Source of the DNA: Roseomonas nitratireducens
GTDB lineage: Bacteria > Pseudomonadota > Alphaproteobacteria > Acetobacterales > Acetobacteraceae
Length of the DNA: 64,000 nucleotides
Assembly: GCF_017813355.1 (NCBI RefSeq)
Contig: NZ_JAGIYZ010000004.1
Coordinates: 149,026-213,025, forward strand
Reading direction: 5' to 3'
Shown here: positions 8,434 through 17,589 of the stretch, piece after piece
Position numbering within the stretch: the first letter of the stretch is position 1
Layout of the letters: the number at the start of each line of letters is the position of its first letter
Notes under the pieces: generated by a model
Database searches by the model: none
Told to the model about the DNA's origin: nothing
The model's input: only the letters and a program-made list of their open reading frames with translations
Program-made: the position numbers and the translations under genes

Positions 8434-8982
8434 ATGCAGGCGCTGCTCGGCTTCAGCCGCGGCGTCGACGTGATGAACGAGAAGATCGGCCGGGTGGCCG
8501 ACTGGCTCGTCCTGTCCGCCTGCGCGATCAGCGCCGGGAACGCCGTGGTGCGCTACGGCTTTTCGTGGTCCTCCAACGCATGGCTCGAGGTGCAGTGGTA
8601 CCTCTTCGCGGGCACCGTGATGCTCGGCGCGGCCTACACGCTCAAGCGCAACGAGCATGTGCGCGTGGACCTGGTCTATGGCAGCGTGTCCCAGCGGCTG
8701 CGGCTGTGGATCGACGTCTTCGGCATCATCCTGTTCCTGCTGCCGGGGATGGTGCTGCTGGCCTGGATGACCTGGCCCTTCTTCATGGATTCCTGGATGC
8801 GCAACGAGGGCTCGCCCAATGCCGGCGGGCTGCTGCGCTGGCCGGTCAAGCTGCTGCTGCCGATCGGCTTCGCGCTGGTGGCGCTGCAGGGGCTGTCGGA
8901 ACTGGTCAAGCGGATCGCCGCGCTGCGCGGCCTCGGCCCCGACGCGGTGGGCATCGCCGACTACCAGCGGCCGGAGCAATAG
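8434..8982 (+). CDS. dctQ: TRAP transporter small permease (DctQ-type)
   Basis: The 182-residue protein has four hydrophobic segments and the family pattern around SSNAWLEVQWYLFAGTVMLGAAYTLKRNEHVRVDL, where W-x-E-x-Q-W and the N-E-H-V-R-V-D signature are typical of DctQ proteins. With the large permease it imports an organic acid or related solute using the sodium or proton gradient. The large-subunit gene follows after 4 bp. No DctP binding-protein gene lies nearby, so the substrate cannot be inferred. Confidence 0.9.
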   Translation: MQALLGFSRGVDVMNEKIGRVADWLVLSACAISAGNAVVRYGFSWSSNAWLEVQWYLFAGTVMLGAAYTLKRNEHVRVDLVYGSVSQRLRLWIDVFGIILFLLPGMVLLAWMTWPFFMDSWMRNEGSPNAGGLLRWPVKLLLPIGFALVALQGLSELVKRIAALRGLGPDAVGIADYQRPEQ

Positions 8983-8986
8983 GCGG

Positions 8987-10399
8987 ATGCTGAGCCTCGA
9001 GATCATGCCGCCGCTGATGTTCGGCGGCCTGGTGGTCTTCCTGCTGATCGGCTTCCCGGTCGCCTTCTCGCTGTCCGCCGTCGGGCTGTTCTTCGGCTTC
9101 CTCGCGATCGAGATGGGCTTCTTCACCACCGCCTATCTCGGCAACCTGCCGCTGCGCGTCTTCGGCATCCTGTCGAACGACCTGCTGCTCGCCATCCCGT
9201 TCTTCACGCTGATGGGCGCGATCCTGGAACGCTGCGGGCTGGCGGAGGACCTGCTGGAGGGCACCGGGCAATTGTTCGGCAAAGTGCCGGGCGGGCTCGC
9301 CTACGCCGTCATCATCGTCGGCGCCATCCTCGGCGCCATCACCGGGACGGTGGCGGCGAGCGTGATCGCCATGGGCATGATCAGCCTGCCGATCATGATG
9401 CGCTACGGCTACGACATGCGCATCGCGACGGGCGTGATCGCGGCATCCGGCACCATCACCCAGGTGATCCCGCCTTCGCTCGTGCTGATCGTGCTCGGCG
9501 ACCAACTCGGCAAGAGCGTGGGCGACATGTACGCCGGCGCGATCGGGCCTTCGATCCTGCAGATCCTGCTGTTCCTGGGCTTCATCGCGACGGTCGCGAT
9601 CTTCGCCCCGCACAAGGTCCCCCCTCTGCCGCCCGAGGCGCTGGTCCCGCGCGGCTGGAGCCTCTACTGGCGCGTCATTCGGGGCATGGTGCCCTCGATC
9701 GTGCTGATCTTCCTCGTGCTCGGCACCATCTTCATGGGGCTGGCCACGCCGACGGAAGCCGGCGCCATGGGCGCGGTCGGCGCGGTGGTGCTGGCGCTGA
9801 TCAACGGCCGCTTCACCTGGATGCTGATGCGCGAGGCGATGTCGAACACCATGCGCATCACGGCGATGGTGATCTTCATCCTGATCGGCGCGACCGTGTT
9901 CTCCCTGGTGTTCCAGGGCGTGGACGGCAGCCACTGGATCGAGCACCTGCTCTCCCACCTCCCCGGCGGGCAGACGGGCTTCCTGATCTTCGTCAACATC
10001 TTCATCTTCTTCCTGGCGTTCTTCCTCGACTTCTTCGAGATCGCCTTCATCGTCGTGCCGCTGCTCGCCCCCGTCGCGGCGAAGCTCGACATCGACCTCG
10101 TGTGGTTCGGGGTGCTGCTCTGCATCAACATGCAGACGTCCTTCATGCACCCGCCCTTCGGCTTCGCGCTCTTCTACCTGCGCGGCATCGCGCCCAAGGA
10201 AGTGCTGTCGCGGGACATCTACTGGGGCGCGGTGCCCTGGCTGTTCCTGCAGCTGCTGCTGGTGGCCATCGTCATCTTCTGGCCGGAGAGCGTGACCTAC
10301 TGGCTGGATCGCGGCACGGGTGTGGATCCGGCGACCGTGACGATCGACGTGCCGATCCCCGAGCCGCCGGACGAGACGGCGGTGCCGGTGTTCCGCTAG
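8987..10399 (+). CDS. dctM: TRAP transporter large permease (DctM-type)
   Basis: The 470-residue protein has about twelve membrane segments and family motifs such as LLAIPFFTLMGAILE, PPSLVLIVLG and LGLATPTEAGAMGAVGA (seen as FMGLATPTEAGAMGAVGA). It is the ion-coupled transport subunit that works with DctQ and a periplasmic DctP. The ATG at 8987 follows an AGGCGG ribosome site just after the dctQ stop. The long 5' extension of the open frame is an overlap with dctQ and was dropped. A binding protein must come from elsewhere in the genome. Confidence 0.92.
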   Translation: MLSLEIMPPLMFGGLVVFLLIGFPVAFSLSAVGLFFGFLAIEMGFFTTAYLGNLPLRVFGILSNDLLLAIPFFTLMGAILERCGLAEDLLEGTGQLFGKVPGGLAYAVIIVGAILGAITGTVAASVIAMGMISLPIMMRYGYDMRIATGVIAASGTITQVIPPSLVLIVLGDQLGKSVGDMYAGAIGPSILQILLFLGFIATVAIFAPHKVPPLPPEALVPRGWSLYWRVIRGMVPSIVLIFLVLGTIFMGLATPTEAGAMGAVGAVVLALINGRFTWMLMREAMSNTMRITAMVIFILIGATVFSLVFQGVDGSHWIEHLLSHLPGGQTGFLIFVNIFIFFLAFFLDFFEIAFIVVPLLAPVAAKLDIDLVWFGVLLCINMQTSFMHPPFGFALFYLRGIAPKEVLSRDIYWGAVPWLFLQLLLVAIVIFWPESVTYWLDRGTGVDPATVTIDVPIPEPPDETAVPVFR

Positions 10400-10432
10400 C
10401 GCCGGCCCGTCGTCGGGCGGGCGAGGCCGGCG
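10400..10432 (+). terminator. Possible terminator after dctM
   Basis: CGCCGGCC (10400-10407) and GGCCGGCG (10425-10432) form an 8-bp stem with a 17-base loop that starts directly after the dctM stop. No T-run follows, so termination is only suggested. Confidence 0.35.
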
Positions 10433-10526
10433 GCGCGACGCGGTGTGAAGCGTCTCAGTGCGCGGACCGTCGCGGCGCCGGGCGCGATTGCGCGGGGCCG
10501 GCCGTGCGTGCTGCTCTCGCCCCGGC

Positions 10527-11879
10527 ATGACCGTTTCGATGAGCCATCCGCTTCCGCCACGACTCCGATCGCGCCTCGAGAGCGCGTTCGGGGCCGATTT
10601 CGCCGATGTCCGGCTGCATGGGGGGCACACCGGCGCCCGCCTCGCGGCCGAGGCCGGCGGCCTCGCCTGCGCGCTGGAGGGGCGGGAGGTGTTCCTCGGC
10701 CCCGTCCCGCACGGCCTGCGGGCCCTGGTCATCGCGCATGAGGTGGCGCACCTGGTCCAGCAGCGCCGACGCGGCGCGCGCGCGCATCCCGCCGCGGCGG
10801 AGCGAGAGGCGGAGCGGGCCGCGCGCGCCGCGATCGGCGGGCGCCGCGCGGCCATCGGCCTCGCGCTCGATCCGCGCGATCCCGCCTGCTGGGGCGAGGC
10901 CGGGCACTACTACACGGTCTACTTCGTGGCGCTCGCCGCCGGCTTCGGCGATTCGATGGCCTATCGCCTCGCCTTCTGGACGCAGATGGCCGACGAGATC
11001 GACGAGTTGAACGCCGTCCCCGCGGGCATCGAGATGGTGAAGGAGGACATCTCGGCCTACGCCTCCGACCGCTACGCCGACATGGTGGCGGGCTATGCGA
11101 ATTTCGAACGCTCCATCATCGCCGAGGTGTTCGGCAATTCGCCCTATGCCCAGCATGTCATCCCGCCGCCGGCGATCGCCCGCTACGAACGCAGCGAGGC
11201 CTATTTCAACTGGCTCAACGTCCAGCGGGGGCTGCACGCCCTGACCGGCCGGGAGTGCGAGGCCGAGACGCGCCGCCGGATCGCCATCAGCGGCGCCTAC
11301 AACCCCGGGCGCGGGCAGGAGTTCGAGTTCGGCCTCTCGCTGCATCCGCTGGGCGACAGCTTCGCGCACCGGGACGATGCGAACGGGCGGATGTTCGCCC
11401 CGCCGCTCGGCCATGGGCCGAGGGGGCATGAGCCGGACGTGCTCGGCGAGCATCGCCGCGCGCTCTATCGCCGCTATGTCGGGACGCTGCACCAGGTGCT
11501 GACGCGCGCCGCCGGGACGACCCGCACTGCCCCCTTGTCGGAGGCCGCGACGGTCGCGGCGCTGGACACCATCATCCCGGTGCGGCGCTCGCTCTCCGAC
11601 GACCAGATTCGCGCCCTGTCGCGCCGGCCGGGCAGGGAAGGCCACGACCCGCTGCTGTCGGCGATGCGCGCCAATGCGCGGGCGAGCGAGCCGAACGAGG
11701 AGACGCAGATCGCGCAGATCCGCGCCCTGGCCCGATCCGAGATCGGCCAGGCGATGCAGCCCTATCAGCCGGAGACCTTCGATTCCGGCGCCTTCAGCAG
11801 CTTCCGCTCGCCGCCCGGCATCGCCGTGCCGCGCGCCCATGTCCAACGCGCGCTGCTGCTTGCGCGCGAATGGGCCTGA
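10527..11879 (+). CDS. eCIS-core (DUF4157) domain protein with a DUF6765-like second domain
   Basis: The 450-residue protein begins with a DUF4157 'eCIS core' domain: a short leader (LPPRLRSRLESAFGADF, VRLHGG) and a zinc-protease motif HEVAH at residues 71-75, followed by LVQQ. The second part (about 127-330) contains HYYTVYFVALAAGFGDS, a TQMADEIDELNAV stretch and LHPLGDSFAH (272-281), which resembles DUF6765 proteins, whose His/Asp pattern recalls zinc-dependent phospholipase C or P1-nuclease folds. DUF4157 is known as a leader on cargo of extracellular contractile injection systems. No such tube or sheath genes are in the window. The ATG at 10527 was preferred over an upstream GTG; another ATG lies at 10539. 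A hydrolase or toxin role is inference. Confidence 0.75.
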   Translation: MTVSMSHPLPPRLRSRLESAFGADFADVRLHGGHTGARLAAEAGGLACALEGREVFLGPVPHGLRALVIAHEVAHLVQQRRRGARAHPAAAEREAERAARAAIGGRRAAIGLALDPRDPACWGEAGHYYTVYFVALAAGFGDSMAYRLAFWTQMADEIDELNAVPAGIEMVKEDISAYASDRYADMVAGYANFERSIIAEVFGNSPYAQHVIPPPAIARYERSEAYFNWLNVQRGLHALTGRECEAETRRRIAISGAYNPGRGQEFEFGLSLHPLGDSFAHRDDANGRMFAPPLGHGPRGHEPDVLGEHRRALYRRYVGTLHQVLTRAAGTTRTAPLSEAATVAALDTIIPVRRSLSDDQIRALSRRPGREGHDPLLSAMRANARASEPNEETQIAQIRALARSEIGQAMQPYQPETFDSGAFSSFRSPPGIAVPRAHVQRALLLAREWA

Positions 11880-11892
11880 GCCGGCCCTGGTC

Positions 11893-12717
11893 CTACAGCA
11901 TCGCCAGCCCGCGCTTGCGCGTGGGCGGCGCGAAGGCGGCATCCAGCGTGGCGAGGTCGGCCGCGTCCAGCGCGATCTCCCGCGCCGCCGCGTTCTGCCG
12001 CACATGGGCGGGGTCCGCCGCCTTGGGGATGCTGACGATCTTCGCATCGCGCAGCGTCCAGGCGAGCGCCACCTGCGCCGGCGTCACGCCCCGCCGCGCC
12101 GCGACCTGGGCGAGCGCGCGGTGGCGCAGCAGCTTGCCCCCCTGGCCCACGGGCGAATAGGCCATCACCGGCATGCCGCGCCCGGCGCAGAAGGGCAGCA
12201 GGTCGAATTCCGCGCCCCGGTGCTCGAGGCTGTAGAGCACCTGGTCGGTCGCGCAATCGGCCAGCGCGGGCCCGAGTTCCTCGAGGTCGTCCACGTCGCA
12301 GTTGGACACGCCCCAGCGGCGGATCTTGCCCGCCGCCCGCAGCGCCTCGAAGGCCGCGACCGTCTCGGCCAGGGGGTGCGCGCCGCGCCAGTGCAGAAGG
12401 TACAGGTCGATCGTCTCGACCTTCATGCGCCGAAGGCTGCGCTCGCAGGCGGCGACCGCGCCGCGGCGCGACGCATTGTGCGGATAGACCTTGGAGACGA
12501 GGAACACCTCGTCGCGCCGGCCGGCGATGGCATCGCCCACCACCTCCTCCGCGCCGCCCTCGGCATACATCTCGGCGGTGTCGATCAGCGCCATGCCGAG
12601 GTCGAGGCCGAGCCGCAGCGCGTCGGCCTCCTGCCCCCTGCGGCGCGGATCCTCGCCCATGTGCCAGGTGCCCTGGCCGAGGGCGGGGATCGGCGTGCCG
12701 TCGGGCAGACGCGGCAT
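11893..12717 (-). CDS. Aldo/keto reductase
   Basis: The 274-residue protein shows the aldo/keto reductase tetrad: D46 (LIDTAEMY), Y51, K76 (VSKVYP) and H109 (LYLLHW). It has the NADPH-site features near SIPKAADPAHVRQN. The family reduces aldehydes or ketones with NADPH in the cytoplasm; the physiological substrate cannot be read. It resembles 2,5-diketo-gluconate reductase-like YeaE proteins. It converges with the eCIS-domain gene (14 bp apart) and is followed upstream by the pirin gene on the same strand. Confidence 0.92.
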   Translation of the reverse strand: MPRLPDGTPIPALGQGTWHMGEDPRRRGQEADALRLGLDLGMALIDTAEMYAEGGAEEVVGDAIAGRRDEVFLVSKVYPHNASRRGAVAACERSLRRMKVETIDLYLLHWRGAHPLAETVAAFEALRAAGKIRRWGVSNCDVDDLEELGPALADCATDQVLYSLEHRGAEFDLLPFCAGRGMPVMAYSPVGQGGKLLRHRALAQVAARRGVTPAQVALAWTLRDAKIVSIPKAADPAHVRQNAAAREIALDAADLATLDAAFAPPTRKRGLAML

Positions 12718-12781
12718 GGCGGTGGTCTCCGGGCGTTTCCGGCGCGAGGCTAACGCGACCCCGCGCCGGTCCGGAAGCCGA

Positions 12782-13492
12782 TCAGGCGTCCGCCACCTCG
12801 ACCATCACCAGCTCGGCATCCTCGGTCGCGGTGATGGCGAATTCATCCACCTGGCGGATGGCGATGCCGTCCCGCGCCGCGGCCACCTGGCCGCCCACGG
12901 TGACCGCGCCGCGCGCGGGCACGATGTAGGCCGCGCGCCCCGTCCCCAGCGGCTGCACCAGCGTCTGCCCCTTCTTCAGCGTCGCGGCGAGCACGGCGCC
13001 GTCCACGTTGATGGGCAGCGCGCCCTGGCCTTCGTCCTGCGGGCGGCCGGAGGCGAGCACCTCGAACCCCGCGTCGCGCTTCTCCTTGGGGAACTGCTTC
13101 GCACCCCAGGCGGGCTTCACGCCGCGGCGGTCGGGCATGATCCAGATCTGGAAGATGCGCGTCGTGGTGGGTTCGAGGTTGTATTCGGCATGCACCACGC
13201 CGGTGCCGGCGGACATGATCTGCACGTCGCCCGCTTCCGTGCGGCCCTCATTGCCCATGTTGTCCTTGTGGGTGATGGCACCCTCGCGGACATAGGTGAT
13301 GATCTCCATGTCGCGGTGCGGATGCGGGTCGAAGCCCGTGCCGGGGGCGATCTCGTCGTCGTTCCACACGCGCAGCCGGCCCCAGGCCATGCGCTGCGGG
13401 TCCATGTAGTGGCCGAAGGAGAAATGGTGGTTGGCGTTCAGCCAGCCGAAATTCGCCTTGCCGAGGCTGTCGAAGGGGCGGATCTCGATCAT
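12782..13492 (-). CDS. Pirin family protein
   Basis: The 236-residue protein has the bicupin pirin layout with the metal ligands H57, H59 (HPHRDME), H101 and E103 (VVHAEYN). Bacterial pirins of the YhhW type often have quercetin dioxygenase activity; others bind regulators. The start was set at the ATG at 13492, which begins the family N-terminus MIEIRPFDSLG; the longer open frame has no support. It lies upstream of the aldo/keto reductase on the same strand with a 64-bp gap. Confidence 0.92.
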   Translation of the reverse strand: MIEIRPFDSLGKANFGWLNANHHFSFGHYMDPQRMAWGRLRVWNDDEIAPGTGFDPHPHRDMEIITYVREGAITHKDNMGNEGRTEAGDVQIMSAGTGVVHAEYNLEPTTTRIFQIWIMPDRRGVKPAWGAKQFPKEKRDAGFEVLASGRPQDEGQGALPINVDGAVLAATLKKGQTLVQPLGTGRAAYIVPARGAVTVGGQVAAARDGIAIRQVDEFAITATEDAELVMVEVADA

Positions 13493-13617
13493 CGTCGCAC
13501 TCCGTCTGCTTGGCCCGCGGGCGGGCCGCTGTTCGGACAGGCAGATAGAGAGCGCGGTCCCGGCCCGCCACGGGGCGGGCCGTATCGCGGCCATTCAGGC
13601 CGGTGATGAAGCCCGCG

Positions 13618-14496
13618 TCAGCGGCACATCATCACCGGAATCTCGGCATTCTCGAGCACGTGGCGCGTCACGCCGCCCAGGATGAGCTGGCGCAGGCGGG
13701 AATGCGAATAGGCGCCCATGGTCAGCAGGTCCGCCCCGAAGTCGCGCGCCGCGCCGAGCAGCCCCGCGCCGACTTCCCGCGTCAGCGGCTTGAAGGGGAC
13801 GATCTCCGCCTGGATCGAGTGCCAGCGCAGATAGGCCTGGATGCCTTCCGCCTTGGGCCCGCGCCGCTGGTATTCGTCCGAGCACAGGATCTGCACGGCG
13901 GAGGCCTTGTGCAGCCAGGGCAGGGCGGCGGCGACGGCGGCGGCACTTTCCGCCGTGCCGTTCCAGGCGACGCAGACGCGCGTGCCGATATCGGGGGGCG
14001 CGACACGCGGGGCGATCAGCACCGGGCGGCCGGAATCGAACAGGATGGCGTGCAGCGCGTCGCTGCTCGACACGTCCTCCCCCGCTTCCGGGTGGGGCAC
14101 GACGGCCATGTCGTACAGGCGCGACTGCTGGGCGACGACGTCTTCCTCCCGCCCCGCGATCGCCTCGAAGGACAGGGTCGGGCCGTCGGTCTTGGCCGCC
14201 GTGTCGGGATTGTCGGCCAGCGTCACGCCGCCGAGGCCCTGCGTGAACTTCTCGAACAGCGCGCGCACGCGGTCGGCGCGCTCGCCGCTCTCGCGCTCGG
14301 TCGCGGCCATCATCTCCTCGATCATCGCGCCCGACAGGCCTTCGCCCGCGAGCGGTGCGACGTCGCGCGCATCGACGCGCACATGCAGGCAATGGACATG
14401 CGCGCCCCAGGCGCGCGCCGCGATCAGCGCGGTGGCAAGCGCGGCTTCCCCCGCGGCGGTCCCGGTCAGTGGCAGCAGCAGCCGTCGATAGGCCAT
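13618..14496 (-). CDS. Universal stress protein, tandem UspA domains
   Basis: The 292-residue protein contains an N-terminal UspA-like module (RRLLLPLTGTAAGEAAL) and a C-terminal module ending in the nucleotide-binding pattern GAYSHSRLRQLILGGVTRHVL, followed by the strand IPVMM. Such tandem UspA proteins bind ATP and help survival under stress in the cytoplasm. The ATG at 14496 starts at the first beta-strand. It is flanked by the pirin gene and a phosphotransferase gene on the same strand. Confidence 0.9.
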   Translation of the reverse strand: MAYRRLLLPLTGTAAGEAALATALIAARAWGAHVHCLHVRVDARDVAPLAGEGLSGAMIEEMMAATERESGERADRVRALFEKFTQGLGGVTLADNPDTAAKTDGPTLSFEAIAGREEDVVAQQSRLYDMAVVPHPEAGEDVSSSDALHAILFDSGRPVLIAPRVAPPDIGTRVCVAWNGTAESAAAVAAALPWLHKASAVQILCSDEYQRRGPKAEGIQAYLRWHSIQAEIVPFKPLTREVGAGLLGAARDFGADLLTMGAYSHSRLRQLILGGVTRHVLENAEIPVMMCR

Positions 14497-14548
14497 GACG
14501 TGATACTCCCCTCGCTTGCTGCGAAATTCTGTCTCCCGGCGAATGAGC

Positions 14549-16015
14549 CTAGCACACGGAACCGGGGTCCATGCCAATCGCGGCGGTCGCAGCCGCCGCG
14601 GCGCCATCCTCCGCGGCGACGCGGTGCCATGCGATCGCGCCCGGATCAACGGTGGCGGCGCGCATCAGCACCGCCTCATCCGCATCCGAGGCATCGTCGC
14701 GGCGCGCCGCGATGCGCGCGCGCAGCAGCTCGACCGGCGCCTCCAGCCAGATGCCGTCGAAGCGCAGCCCCGCCTCCCGCGCGACGCCTTCCGCCGCGGC
14801 GCGGTGCCGCGGGTCGAGGAAGACGGCGTCGAGCACGGCGCAATGCCCGGCCGCCAGCGCCGCGCGCGCCATGGCGAGGATCTCTGCATGGACCGCGCGG
14901 CTCACCTCCTCCCCATAGGCTTCGGGCGGCAGGCGCCGTTCCGGCGGGAGACCGAAGCGGCGCTTGCGCGCCTCATCCGTGCGCAGCACCAGCGCGCCGG
15001 GGCAGCGGCCGAGCGCGGGGGCAAGGGCGCGGGCGAGGGTGGATTTCCCCGTCCCCTGCAGCCCGCCGATGGCGACCAGCCGCGCGGGCGAGGGCAGGAG
15101 ATGCGCCTCCGCCGCCGCGAGCAGGCCCGCCCAGTCGCGCCCCCGCGCGGCCTCGACATGCGCGCGGATCATGGCGCGCAGCGAGAGCCAGAGCGGCAGC
15201 CCCGCCACCAGCCCCGCATCGCCGGTCCGCGCGACATAGCGGTTCAGCACCCGGTTCGCCGCCGCGCGGCCATGCCGCAGGTCGAGGTCCATCAGCAGGA
15301 AGGCGAGGTCGTAGCCGACGTCGATCGTCGCCAGCGCCTCGTCGAATTCCAGCGCGTCGAACAGCGTCGGCCGGCCGTCCCACAGGCAGATGTTCCCCAG
15401 ATGCAGGTCGCCATGGCCGCGGCGCACGAAGCCCGCCTCGCCGCGCGCGGCCAGGGCGGGGGCGATGCGCGCGAGTTCGGTCCGCGCCGCCCCCGCCCAG
15501 GCCGCGACGCGGGTCGGATCGAGCCCGGCGCGCAGCGCGGAGGGGACGTTGCCGTCGAGGATCCGGCCGAGGGAGGCGGGCGCATCGACCCGCGCACGCG
15601 GCGCGGCCGCGTGCATGGCGGCGACCGCGTCGGCCACCGCGTCGAGCAGCGCGGGCGTGGGCGCGACGCGGTCGAGGAAATCGCCCGCCGGGATCGGCGC
15701 CATGCGCAGCACCCATTCCACCGCCGGCCCGTCGCCGCCTTCGCGCAGCCGCCCGTCCGGCCCACGCGTGAGCGGCAGCAGGTCGCGGTAGATGCCGGGC
15801 GCGTGGGGGCGGTTGATCTCGAATTCGCGGCGGCAGAAGCGCTCGCGGTCCTCGATCCGCGTGAAGTCGAGGAACCCCAGCGCGACTGCCTTCTTCATCT
15901 TCCAGGCCGTCTCGCGCCCGACGAAGACGGCCGAGATATGCGTCTCGACGGGCGGCGCGCCGGCGCGGGCGGCGAGGAAGGCGGCCGCTTCCGCCTGCGC
16001 CGGCGGGATGGTCAC
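14549..16015 (-). CDS. Phosphotransferase-P-loop kinase fusion
   Basis: The 488-residue protein joins two domains. The N-terminal part (1-300) is an aminoglycoside-phosphotransferase-like kinase with the catalytic HGDLHLGN at 201-208 and an [15 protein letters not shown] metal segment. The C-terminal part (311-488) is a P-loop kinase with GLQGTGKST (318-326), similar to small-molecule or gluconate-type kinases. Fusions of this type are widespread and of unknown substrate. The start is GTG at 16015, overlapping the pdxH stop as GTGA, which argues for co-translation with pyridoxal phosphate biosynthesis and a possible metabolite-kinase role. Confidence 0.85.
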   Translation of the reverse strand: MTIPPAQAEAAAFLAARAGAPPVETHISAVFVGRETAWKMKKAVALGFLDFTRIEDRERFCRREFEINRPHAPGIYRDLLPLTRGPDGRLREGGDGPAVEWVLRMAPIPAGDFLDRVAPTPALLDAVADAVAAMHAAAPRARVDAPASLGRILDGNVPSALRAGLDPTRVAAWAGAARTELARIAPALAARGEAGFVRRGHGDLHLGNICLWDGRPTLFDALEFDEALATIDVGYDLAFLLMDLDLRHGRAAANRVLNRYVARTGDAGLVAGLPLWLSLRAMIRAHVEAARGRDWAGLLAAAEAHLLPSPARLVAIGGLQGTGKSTLARALAPALGRCPGALVLRTDEARKRRFGLPPERRLPPEAYGEEVSRAVHAEILAMARAALAAGHCAVLDAVFLDPRHRAAAEGVAREAGLRFDGIWLEAPVELLRARIAARRDDASDADEAVLMRAATVDPGAIAWHRVAAEDGAAAAATAAIGMDPGSVC

Positions 16016-16605
16016 GGGTAGAGCGTCTCGATCCGCCAGGCCTCGCCATCGCGGTGGAAGACGCGCCGTTCGTGCAGGCGGAAGGGCATGTCGCGCCACA
16101 GCTCGATCCGCCGCGGCAGGACGCGGAAGCCCGACCAGTGCGGCGGGCGAGGGATCTCCCCGATCGCGTATTTCAGCCCGTATTCCGCGACCGCCTTTTC
16201 CAGCGCGAAGCGGGATTCGAGCGGGCGGGACTGCTTCGACGCCCAGGCGCCCAGGCGCGAGGTCCGGGCGCGGGAGGCGTAGTAGGCATCGGCCTCCGCG
16301 TCGCTGACCTGCTCGACCGCGCCCTCGACGCGGACGGACCGCGCCAGCGTCTTCCAGTGGAAGCACAGGGCGGCGTTGGGGTTGGCCGCGAGTTCCCCGC
16401 CCTTCCGGCTTTCGAGGTTGGTGTAGAAGACGAAGCCCCGCGCATCGACGCCCTTGAGCAGCACCATCCGTGCCGAGGGCCGGCCATCGGGCGTGGCGGT
16501 GGCGAGGCAGACGGCGTTCGGGTCGTTGGGTTCCGAGGCCGCGGCCTCGGCCATCCAGGCCTCGAAGATGGCGATCGGGTCGTCGGTGGTCGCGGTGCCG
16601 TCCAT
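16012..16605 (-). CDS. pdxH: Pyridoxamine 5'-phosphate oxidase
   Basis: The 197-residue protein catalyses FMN-dependent oxidation of pyridoxamine or pyridoxine phosphate to pyridoxal phosphate. Seen motifs are [27 protein letters not shown] FMN-binding sequence, SRPLESR and the C-terminal RIELWRD...R-H-E-R...W-R-I-E-T-L-Y-P, which ends exactly as in PdxH. The ATG at 16605 was chosen over one at 16623 because AAGGAG lies 8 bases before it and the upper ATG would sit on that site. It is divergent from fabI. Confidence 0.95.
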   Translation of the reverse strand: MDGTATTDDPIAIFEAWMAEAAASEPNDPNAVCLATATPDGRPSARMVLLKGVDARGFVFYTNLESRKGGELAANPNAALCFHWKTLARSVRVEGAVEQVSDAEADAYYASRARTSRLGAWASKQSRPLESRFALEKAVAEYGLKYAIGEIPRPPHWSGFRVLPRRIELWRDMPFRLHERRVFHRDGEAWRIETLYP

Positions 16606-16736
16606 GGCGGGTGCTCCTTGCATGCTGCCTGTATCGGGGCGCGGGCGCGGGCGGCAAGGGGCGGAACCTCTTGCCCCCCGCCCCCCGCCATGGCACCACC
16701 CCGGCCCGCCCAGCCACCGGAGGGGACCCCTCAGCG

Positions 16737-17579
16737 ATGAACGACGCCGCGCCCGAGCCCCGGATCGCCACCGGCACCCTGATGCAGGGCAAGCGCGGCA
16801 TCGTCATGGGTGTCGCGAACGACCGCTCGATCGCCTGGGGCATCGCCCGCGCGGTCGCCGCCCAGGGGGGCGAGGTCGCCTTCACCTACCAGGGGGAGGC
16901 GCTGGAAAAGCGCGTCCGCCCGCTGGCCGAGAGCATCGGGTCCTCCCTGGTCCTGCCCTGCGACGTGGGCGACGACGCGTCCATGGACGCGGCCTTCGCC
17001 GAGGTGGGCAAGGCCTGGGGCAAGATCGACTTCCTGGTCCATGCCATCGGCTACGCGGACAAGCAGTTCCTGCGGGGCCGCTACCTCGATACGCCGCGGG
17101 CGGCCTTCCTGCAGGCGATGGACATCTCCTGCTTCTCCTTCGTCGCGGTCGGGCAGCGGGCGGCGGCGATGATGGAGGCGGGCGGGTCGATGCTCACGCT
17201 CTCCTACCTCGGGGCCGAGCGCGTGACGCCGCACTACAACGTCATGGGCGTGGCCAAGGCGGCGCTTGAGGCTTCCGTGCGCTACATGGCGACGGACCTG
17301 GGCGAGCGCGGGATCCGCGTGAACGCGATCAGCGCCGGCCCGATCAAGACGCTGGCGGCGAGCGGGATCGGCGACTTCCGCTACATCCTGAAGTGGAACC
17401 AGTACAACGCGCCGCTGCGGCGGAACGTGACGATCGAGGAAGTGGGCGGGTCGGGGCTGTACCTGCTGTCGGACCTGTCCGCGGGCGTGACCGGCGAGGT
17501 CCATCACGTGGACAGCGGCTACCACATCGTCGGCATGAAGAACCCGGACGCGCCGGACATCACGGTGGAGAAGGGCTGA
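16737..17579 (+). CDS. fabI: Enoyl-[acyl-carrier-protein] reductase (NADH)
   Basis: The 280-residue protein is the FabI type of enoyl-ACP reductase, completing each cycle of fatty acid elongation. It has the nucleotide-binding segment [13 protein letters not shown] (25-37), the catalytic tyrosines Y157 and Y167 with K174 (Y-x6-K), and the typical [15 protein letters not shown] loop. The ATG at 16737 is preceded by GGAGGGG. AroC begins 10 bp after its stop, so the two form an operon. An in-frame longer open region overlaps pdxH and was rejected. Confidence 0.96.
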   Translation: MNDAAPEPRIATGTLMQGKRGIVMGVANDRSIAWGIARAVAAQGGEVAFTYQGEALEKRVRPLAESIGSSLVLPCDVGDDASMDAAFAEVGKAWGKIDFLVHAIGYADKQFLRGRYLDTPRAAFLQAMDISCFSFVAVGQRAAAMMEAGGSMLTLSYLGAERVTPHYNVMGVAKAALEASVRYMATDLGERGIRVNAISAGPIKTLAASGIGDFRYILKWNQYNAPLRRNVTIEEVGGSGLYLLSDLSAGVTGEVHHVDSGYHIVGMKNPDAPDITVEKG

Positions 17580-17589
17580 CGGCGCGGGG

